Assembly: GCA_030672545.1 (NCBI GenBank)
Contig: DAOVGF010000033.1
Span: forward strand, 1 to 11,274
DNA from: Candidatus Aerophobota bacterium
GTDB taxonomy: Bacteria > Aerophobota > Aerophobia > Aerophobales > Aerophobaceae
Direction: 5' to 3'
Length of the DNA stretch: 11,274 bases
Part shown: positions 6,501 to 11,274 of the stretch, one piece after another
Position numbering within the stretch: the first letter of the stretch is position 1
How the letters are laid out: each line of letters starts with the position of its first letter
Notes under the pieces: generated by a model
Database searches by the model: none
The model's input: the letters and a program-made list of their open reading frames with translations, nothing else
Told to the model about the DNA's origin: nothing
Position numbers and translations under genes: made by a program

Positions 6501-6801
6501 AGGTAGGTCACGACAAGGTGGACAAAGATTCGGTGAAATGGAAGTCTGGGCACTGGAAGGCTACGGAGCTGCCTATTGTCTGCAAGAGACACTTACCGGA
6601 AAATCCGATGATCTCCAGGGAAGGACCCGTATTCATGAATGGATAATTACCGGCGAAAATCTACTGGATACTCAGACTCCCGAGTCTTTCAAAGTGTTGG
6701 TTAAGGAATTGCAGGCTTTAGGATTGAATCTGGAATTCTGGAAAAATGGTAGGAAATACTCCATAGCCGGCATGGAAAAGGAAGAAGCTGAGGAGGACTA
6801 A
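3577..6801 (+). CDS. rpoB: DNA-directed RNA polymerase subunit beta
   Basis: This subunit forms one side of the RNA polymerase active cleft. At 1074 residues it is compact (B. subtilis about 1190, E. coli 1342); the large lineage inserts and long C-terminal tail are absent, but conserved regions run end to end. Visible motifs are YLGDTPLMTETGSFVVNGA in the N-terminal protrusion, the rifampicin region with LSQYLDQTNPLAELTHKRRL, and CPVETPEG. Then come FMPWEGYNFEDAILVS, GDKISGRHGNKG (G837-G843) with the active-site lysines, and NPLGVPSRMNVGQ. Last are GQRFGEMEVWALEGYGA and PESFKVLVKELQ. Rifampicin-contact positions matching E. coli Q513, D516, H526, R529 and S531 are unchanged. Three conserved stretches differ: HLSFRR (325-330), TPQVEI (757-762) and RSRQGGQR (977-984). 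ATG 3577 follows AAGGGAG at 3561-3567; the gap after rplL is 27 bases with no terminator. Confidence 0.98.
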   Translation: MIKSQEARVIDFTKFPSVVDIPDLLGMARVSYESFLQKDKIPEDRENTGLQQAFKDIFPIESHNKKFVLEFVDYHFNEPRFDLERCQEEELTYALPLYLRLRLIKKETGEVTEQEVYLGDTPLMTETGSFVVNGAARIIVNQLQRSPGVFFEEDTAASSKGRILYRARIIPERGNWLDFEIKEDLLYIRINRGRRLLVTLFLRALGGEPNQIIKGFSHPADRSIVETTFSQDGTTSQREALLKIYQRLRPGRPPVFESVKEVFTRTFLDPRRYNLGKVGRYQINQELELGSNYDTMVLNLDGVVGVIKKLLQLNQENPELKSMDHLSFRRIRRIGDLLTGQIRIGLAHMNRIVQQRMSIQDPQTMTPRSLVNTRAIRGAVEGFFHTGRLSQYLDQTNPLAELTHKRRLSALGPGGLTRVQAKEEVRDVNYSHYGRICPVETPEGQNIGLIASLATYARVNDLGFLETPYRKVLNKKVTKEVVYLDARAEDAYYIAGSSTADVEGNFTSPNVIVRYQGDIMAVPSDKVDYVDVSPKQIISVTTSLIPFLEHNEANRALMGSNMQRQAVPLENLEAPLVQTGMEGKVACDSMGAIRARRAGEVVYVDGRKVQVKTIDGVDRYSPVRFRRSNQRTCINQRPIVEKGQWVEKGDFITDGPAILQGKLSLGRNILVAFMPWEGYNFEDAILVSEKLAKEDIFTSIHIEQFQVEAKELRSGVEEITGDIPNVEEFALKDLDDEGVVRIGAEVKSGDILVGKVTPQVEIKLTPEERLLRSIFGEKVQKVKDNSLRVPHGIEGKVIKIKVFSREKGDDIPPDVIKRVKVYIGIRRKIGVGDKISGRHGNKGVISRILPEEDMPYLSDGTPVEMVLNPLGVPSRMNVGQILELHLGWVAKTLKLYTICPVFEGPKPEKIRELLKKASLPESGKITLYDGRTGEPFDYPVAVGYMYVMKLIHLAEEKIHARSTGPYALITQQPLGGRSRQGGQRFGEMEVWALEGYGAAYCLQETLTGKSDDLQGRTRIHEWIITGENLLDTQTPESFKVLVKELQALGLNLEFWKNGRKYSIAGMEKEEAEED

Positions 6802-6805
6802 ATTG
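6791..6805 (+). promoter_or_regulatory. Ribosome binding site that sets the TTG start of rpoC
   Basis: AGGAGG at 6791-6796, inside the end of rpoB, lies 6 bases before TTG at 6803. The in-frame ATG at 6812 would be 15 bases away, which is too far. The TTG start is therefore preferred, leaving one base between rpoB and rpoC. Confidence 0.75.
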
Positions 6806-9800
6806 TGGAAGATGGATGATGTAGGGAAAATCAAAATTAGGTTAGCTTCTCCTTCCGAAATCAGGGAATGGTCTTATGGAGAAGTCAAAAAGACGGACAC
6901 TATTAATTATAGAACCTTTCGTCCGGAAAGAGGCGGACTCTTCTGCGAACAAATATTTGGTCCCAGCAAAAGTTATGAGTGTTATTGCGGTAAATATCGA
7001 AAGATGAAATACAAAGGGGTAAAGTGTGAGAGATGTGGAGTTGAGGTGACCTCTTCGAAGGTCCGACGTCAAAGGATGGGCCACATTGAATTAGCTGTTC
7101 CTGTTGCCCATATTTGGTATACCCGGAAATATTTGCCCACTTTGTTAGGTCTAAAGCGAAATGAGTTTGAGCAAGTCATCTATTTTGTTAGCTACATCGT
7201 AATTAACCCGGGTAATGTTCCCCTTAAGCAAATGCAAATACTGGATGAGGAAGAATACGGTAGGTATAAGGAGGAGTATCTTGAGGATTCTTTTGAGGCC
7301 GGGACCGGAGCTGAGGCCATCTTGAAAATTCTCAAGGAAATGAAGATTGAAAGCCTTGAAGAAAAGCTAAGGGAACAATTACTTCAGGAAAGAACTAAAG
7401 GCGGGCGGTTGAAGTTAATTAAGCGCCTGGGAGTAGTTCAGAATTTTCTGCGGTCTGGAAATAAGCCGGAATGGATGATTCTTGAAGTAGTTCCCGTCAT
7501 CCCACCCGACTTTAGACCAATGGTTCAACTGGAAAGTGGAATATTTGCCAATTCAGATCTTAACGATCTATATAGACGGATTATTAATCGGAACAATCGT
7601 CTTAAATATTTACTGGAAATAGGTGCTCCTCAGATAATTATCCAAAATGAGAAAAAAATGCTTCAGCAAGCTGTGGACGCCCTTTTTGAAAACGAAAAGC
7701 TTCCTCAACCTATTTTGGGTTCCTCTGGTCGACCACTAAAATCTCTCAGTGAAGTAATTAAGGGAAAACAGGGCCGATTCCGACAAAATCTTTTGGGTAA
7801 AAGAGTTGATTATTCAGGTAGAGCGGTAATTGTTCCTGGGCCGGACTTAAAATTATATCAATGTGGTCTTCCGGAAAAAATGGCTTTAGAGCTCTTTCGT
7901 CCTTTTGTTCTGGGAGAAATTCTCCGACAGGGAAAGGCCGAAACTATAAAAAGAGCTAATGATCTAATAGAAAAAGCGGATTCTTTTGTTTGGGAAATTT
8001 TGGAGAAAGTAATTGAAGGCCATCCCGTATTGCTAAACCGGGCACCTACTTTGCATCGACTTGGTATTCAAGCTTTTCAACCTGTTCTGATAGAGGGAAA
8101 TGCTATTCAGCTTCATCCTCTGGTTTGCAGTGCTTTTAATGCCGACTTCGATGGAGATCAAATGGCTATTCATATTCCCCTTTCCTACGAAAGTCAGATC
8201 GAGGCTCTTACCTTAATGCTTTCCTCTAATAATATTCTTTCTCCAACCAATGGTGAACCCATTGTGGCTCCCACACAGGATATACCAATCGGCTGTTATT
8301 ACTTGACTCTGGAGAATGCGGAAAAAGATGCATCTATCAGACACTTTTCTGAACCGCAGGAGGTAATCCTGGCTTATCAGTTAGGGAAAGTGAAACTTCA
8401 TCAGAGAATAATGGTATTGATTAATGGTGACTGGGTGACTACCACCTCCGGCAGAGTTATTTTCAATAGTACTTTACCTGAGGAAATGGAATTTCAAAAC
8501 CAAGTAATAGATAAAAATGCTCTTTCCCATATTATCAGTCTCATCTGGAAAAAATGGGGTAATGCGGTTACAGTGGAGGTTTTGGATAACATCAAAAGAT
8601 TAGGCTTTCAGTTTGCCACCAAATCGGGATTGACTTTTTCCATTTCCGATATTCCTGAGATTCCGGAAAAAAAAGAGCTACTGCGCAACATAGAGGAGGA
8701 GGCTCAAGGATACGCCTTATTAGCTAAGGAAGGTAATATCAGCGAGGAGGAAAGATATAAGGATGTGATAGACCTGAGGGTCCGCCTCACCGAGATTATT
8801 GGAAGCAAGGTCTCCCGGTATCTTTCCCAAGATCAGTTTAATCCACTGTATATGATGTGGCACTCAGGAGCGAGAGGAAGTGCCGATCAACTGCGGCAGA
8901 TCATTGGTATGCGAGGCTTAATGGCCCGGTCGGTTAGGGAAACTTACCGCCGAGAGCTTTGGGATGAGGTTTTTAAAAGAAACATCAATATTTCTCCTGA
9001 AATTGTCCGTCAGTACTTTTATCCCGTTTCCGGTGGAAGACTGAAAGGTAGAATTGGTGAAGAACCTATTCGTTCCAGCTTTACAGAAGGTCTCAGCGCA
9101 CCGGAATATTTTGCTTCTACTTCCGGTGGCCGTAAAGGTTTGGTAGACACTGCTTTAAAGACTGCTTATGCCGGATATCTTACTCGGAAATTAGTTGCCG
9201 TAGCTCAAAATGTGATTATTACAGAAGAAAACTGTGGTACTATTGACGGATTCACAGTTTCTTCTCTTGCTCAAGATGGAAGAATGCTGGAATCCTTAAA
9301 AAGAAGGATTTTAGGCCGAATAACTGCTTCTCCTGTTGTTCATCCTTCTACCGGCCAACTGATTATTGGATCAAATGAAGAGATTACTGAAGAAATAGCT
9401 GAGGAAATCGAGCAGGCCGGTGTGAAGAAAGTAAAGATTCACTCTCCTCTGACCTGCCAGGCTAAGTATGGGCTTTGTCGTCGCTGTTATGGATGGGATC
9501 TGTCAAATCATCGGTTGGTAGGTCTTGGCGAGGCGGTGGGGGTGATTGCGGCTCAATCTATCGGTGAGCCAGGAACTCAGTTAACCTTGCGTACCTTTCA
9601 TACCGGTGGTATATTTAGAAAAGGGGGAGATATTCCTCAAGGATTACCTAGAGCAACTGAACTTTTTGAGCCCAGAAAGCAGGACTACTCGCAAAAAGGA
9701 GTTATTCGTCAACGAAGGGGTGAAGAGGCTCTCATAAGTGAGATTGAGGGAAAGGTTACTATTGAGAATAAAGAAGGAAATCCCTATGTTAAGATAAAGG

Positions 9801-10369
9801 GGGAGGGAAACAGGATTATTACTTACCAGGTGGCCGGTGAGGTGTTAGTTCGAGAGGGTGACACAGTGGAAGTTGGTGATAAGATAGTCGACGGTTCAAT
9901 AAATCCTCGGTCACTCTTGAACATAAAAGGAGTCCGGGCGGTGGAAGAATTTCTGGTTAATCAAACTCAGCAAGTTTATCTCTCTCAGGGTGTTAATATT
10001 AACATTAAGCACTTTGAAGTGATTGTCCGCCAAATGATGAGAAAAGTGGAAATTGAAGATCCAGGCGATACTGGGTTTCTACCTGGAGAACAGGTAGACA
10101 AAGGGGACATTGAGAAAGTTAACCAGAGAATAAGGCAGGAGAATGGACGTCCAGCCACGGTCAAGCCAATCCTTATGGCTATTCCTAAGGCTGCTCAGGA
10201 GGACAAAAAGAGTTTCTTGGCGGCGGCTTCCTTTCAAAGAACCAAGCAGGTACTGGCCGAAGCGGCTATCAGTGGTCAGACCGATTATCTTAAAGGTTTA
10301 AAGGGGAATGTAATTCTGGGAAGACTGATTCCGGCCGGGACCGGGTTTAGAAATGAGAAAATGACTTAA
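6803..10369 (+). CDS. rpoC: DNA-directed RNA polymerase subunit beta'
   Basis: This is the catalytic subunit of RNA polymerase, 1188 residues, close to B. subtilis beta' (about 1199) and without the large E. coli trigger-loop insert. Zinc site 1 is C60, C62, C75, C78; zinc site 2 is C811, C885, C892, C895; both have the spacing seen in E. coli. The metal-binding NADFDGD motif puts catalytic aspartates at 448, 450 and 452. The trigger loop begins GEPGTQLTLRTFHTGG (921-936). The C-terminal SFLAAASFQRT and LKGNVILGRLIPAGTG segments are present. Oddities: about 37 extra residues (about 709-748) between GMRGLMA and the bridge helix, a bridge helix (about 774-803) with several unusual residues, and an altered lid (LESGIFANSD, 243-252). 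The start is TTG 6803, chosen for its AGGAGG; ATG 6812 is the alternative. Confidence 0.98.
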   Translation: MWKMDDVGKIKIRLASPSEIREWSYGEVKKTDTINYRTFRPERGGLFCEQIFGPSKSYECYCGKYRKMKYKGVKCERCGVEVTSSKVRRQRMGHIELAVPVAHIWYTRKYLPTLLGLKRNEFEQVIYFVSYIVINPGNVPLKQMQILDEEEYGRYKEEYLEDSFEAGTGAEAILKILKEMKIESLEEKLREQLLQERTKGGRLKLIKRLGVVQNFLRSGNKPEWMILEVVPVIPPDFRPMVQLESGIFANSDLNDLYRRIINRNNRLKYLLEIGAPQIIIQNEKKMLQQAVDALFENEKLPQPILGSSGRPLKSLSEVIKGKQGRFRQNLLGKRVDYSGRAVIVPGPDLKLYQCGLPEKMALELFRPFVLGEILRQGKAETIKRANDLIEKADSFVWEILEKVIEGHPVLLNRAPTLHRLGIQAFQPVLIEGNAIQLHPLVCSAFNADFDGDQMAIHIPLSYESQIEALTLMLSSNNILSPTNGEPIVAPTQDIPIGCYYLTLENAEKDASIRHFSEPQEVILAYQLGKVKLHQRIMVLINGDWVTTTSGRVIFNSTLPEEMEFQNQVIDKNALSHIISLIWKKWGNAVTVEVLDNIKRLGFQFATKSGLTFSISDIPEIPEKKELLRNIEEEAQGYALLAKEGNISEEERYKDVIDLRVRLTEIIGSKVSRYLSQDQFNPLYMMWHSGARGSADQLRQIIGMRGLMARSVRETYRRELWDEVFKRNINISPEIVRQYFYPVSGGRLKGRIGEEPIRSSFTEGLSAPEYFASTSGGRKGLVDTALKTAYAGYLTRKLVAVAQNVIITEENCGTIDGFTVSSLAQDGRMLESLKRRILGRITASPVVHPSTGQLIIGSNEEITEEIAEEIEQAGVKKVKIHSPLTCQAKYGLCRRCYGWDLSNHRLVGLGEAVGVIAAQSIGEPGTQLTLRTFHTGGIFRKGGDIPQGLPRATELFEPRKQDYSQKGVIRQRRGEEALISEIEGKVTIENKEGNPYVKIKGEGNRIITYQVAGEVLVREGDTVEVGDKIVDGSINPRSLLNIKGVRAVEEFLVNQTQQVYLSQGVNINIKHFEVIVRQMMRKVEIEDPGDTGFLPGEQVDKGDIEKVNQRIRQENGRPATVKPILMAIPKAAQEDKKSFLAAASFQRTKQVLAEAAISGQTDYLKGLKGNVILGRLIPAGTGFRNEKMT

Positions 10370-10384
10370 AAGGGGAACCGAAAA

Positions 10385-10765
10385 ATGCCTACCATCAGTC
10401 AATTATTGAGAAAGGGCCGAAAGTCCTCCAGAAAAAAAGGTAAAAGTCTGGCTCTGGAGGGATCACCGCAAAAAAAAGGTGTATGTATGATTGTTCGCAC
10501 TCTAACTCCCAAAAAACCTAACTCTGCCTTACGGAAGATTGCTCGGGTTAGATTATCCAACGGTAAAATGGTTACTGCTTATATCCCTGGAGAAGGCCAT
10601 AATCTTCAAGAACATTCTATTGTTTTGGTAAGGGGGGGCAGGATAAAAGACCTACCCGGTGTTAAATATCATATCATCCGCGGTACTCTGGATACTACGG
10701 GAGTGGAAGGGCGCCAGCAGGGCCGTTCCAAATACGGCACCAAAAAGGAAAAGAGTAAGGAGTAA
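10385..10765 (+). CDS. rpsL: 30S ribosomal protein S12 (uS12)
   Basis: S12 sits at the decoding centre of the small subunit and governs tRNA selection accuracy. The 126-residue length is typical. Motifs are MPTISQLLRKGR at the N terminus, SPQKKGVC (residues 27-34), TPKKPNSALRK (41-51), GEGHNLQEHS, and RGGRIKDLPGVKYH. Lys43 and the Lys of RIKDLPG, the classical positions of streptomycin-resistance changes, are wild type. The Asp after that Lys is the residue that RimO methylthiolates in E. coli. The C-terminal RSKYGTKK is typical. ATG 10385 follows AAGGGG at 10370-10375, directly after the rpoC stop. No L7Ae-like gene lies between rpoC and rpsL, unlike in B. subtilis. Confidence 0.98.
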   Translation: MPTISQLLRKGRKSSRKKGKSLALEGSPQKKGVCMIVRTLTPKKPNSALRKIARVRLSNGKMVTAYIPGEGHNLQEHSIVLVRGGRIKDLPGVKYHIIRGTLDTTGVEGRQQGRSKYGTKKEKSKE

Positions 10766-10779
10766 AAGAGGGGATTGAG

Positions 10780-11250
10780 ATGGGCAGAAGAAGAATTGCT
10801 AAGAGAAGAGAAATTTTGGCGGATCCTATTTACAATAGCAAGTTAGTGGCTAAGTTCATCAATAAACTGATGTGGGACGGAGAGAAAAGTAAGGCGGAGA
10901 AAAATCTTTATCAGTGTTTTGAAATAGTTCAAAAAAGAGTAAAGAAGAATGCTTTGGAAGTTTTTTTCCAGGCCGTAGAGAATGTAAAGCCAGTTCTGGA
11001 GGTACGTTCCCGAAGAGTAGGGGGAGCTACTTACCAGATTCCTTGCGAAGTTCGGCCTAAGAGGCGAGAAACTTTAGCTATAAGGTGGATTATTGGTTTC
11101 TCAAGGCAGAGAAAAGGTCGACCCATAAGTGAGAAGCTGGCTCAGGAGATTATTCTGGCCAGCCAAGGAGAAGGGGCGGCCATTAAGAAAAAAGAAGATA
11201 CTCACCGGATGGCGGAAGCTAATCGGGCTTTCGCTCACTATCGGTGGTAG
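10780..11250 (+). CDS. rpsG: 30S ribosomal protein S7 (uS7)
   Basis: S7 nucleates assembly of the 30S head and lines the E site; in E. coli it also represses the str operon. The 156-residue length matches the family. Diagnostic segments are MGRRRIAKRREILADPIYNS at the N terminus, KFINKLMWDGEKSKAEK (about residues 25-41), NVKPVLEVRSRRVGGATYQI (about 68-87), EVRPKRRETLAIRW (about 90-103) and the C-terminal HRMAEANRAFAHYRW. The ATG at 10780 follows AGAGGGG at 10767-10773 in the 14-base gap after rpsL. The stop TAG is at 11248-11250. The short rpsL-rpsG gap leaves little space for an E. coli-type S7 leader, which lies in a gap of about 100 bases there. Confidence 0.98.
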   Translation: MGRRRIAKRREILADPIYNSKLVAKFINKLMWDGEKSKAEKNLYQCFEIVQKRVKKNALEVFFQAVENVKPVLEVRSRRVGGATYQIPCEVRPKRRETLAIRWIIGFSRQRKGRPISEKLAQEIILASQGEGAAIKKKEDTHRMAEANRAFAHYRW

Positions 11251-11260
11251 GCAAGGTTTG

Positions 11261-11274
11261 ATGGGCAAATGGGA
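11261..11274 (+). CDS. Possible start of the next gene (fusA expected by synteny), cut by window edge
   Basis: ATG at 11261 follows AAGG (11253-11256) with a 4-base spacer, 10 bases after rpsG ends. Only four full codons (M-G-K-W) are visible, too few to identify. fusA, encoding elongation factor G, is the usual gene here, but this rests on gene order alone. Confidence 0.3.

Noticed and set aside
6812..6814. ATG as the rpoC start instead of TTG 6803
   Set aside because: It would be 15 bases from the AGGAGG, and no other ribosome binding site lies at suitable distance. It remains possible but less likely.

Overview
This window is a bacterial translation and transcription superoperon, read entirely on the + strand. 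The order is 'tuf (3' part), rpmG, tRNA-Trp, secE, nusG, rplK, rplA, rplJ-rplL in one reading frame, rpoB, rpoC, rpsL, rpsG, then a possible start of the next gene (fusA would be usual). This is the common bacterial str/rif arrangement. I see no mobile elements, CRISPR arrays, pseudogenes or reverse-strand genes. No gene-free stretch exceeds 60 bases; the longest is about 59 bases between tRNA-Trp and secE.

Organism: clearly a bacterium. The RNA polymerase subunits are compact (beta 1074 aa, beta' 1188 aa) and lack the large inserts of Proteobacteria. Base composition is moderately AT-rich by eye. Several residues that are nearly invariant in well-studied phyla are changed in beta, beta' and L1. 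I suspect a poorly characterised, probably uncultured lineage, but cannot name a phylum from sequence alone.

Layout: bases 1-631 hold elongation factor Tu, ribosomal protein L33 and tRNA-Trp, which overlap or nearly abut. Bases 691-3549 hold the Sec translocon subunit SecE, the elongation factor NusG and the L11-L1-L10-L12 block of the ribosomal stalk and L1 arm. Bases 3577-10369 hold the two large RNA polymerase subunits. Bases 10385-11250 hold S12 and S7 of the small subunit. From nusG onward the spacing is -1, 3, 1, 27, 1, 15 and 14 bases, so the genes are very likely co-transcribed and partly translationally coupled.

The most unusual feature is that L10 and L7/L12 form one uninterrupted 320-codon frame. 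The L12 part also has its own perfect AGGAGG Shine-Dalgarno and ATG inside that frame. The sequence therefore predicts both an L10-L12 fusion and free L12 from one gene, resembling archaeal/eukaryotic P0, which carries its own stalk tail. The usual L10 leader upstream of rplJ has no room. A second notable feature is an insertion of about 37 residues in beta' just before the bridge helix, together with an atypical bridge helix. A third is that the rpmG stop codon is built from the first two bases of tRNA-Trp.
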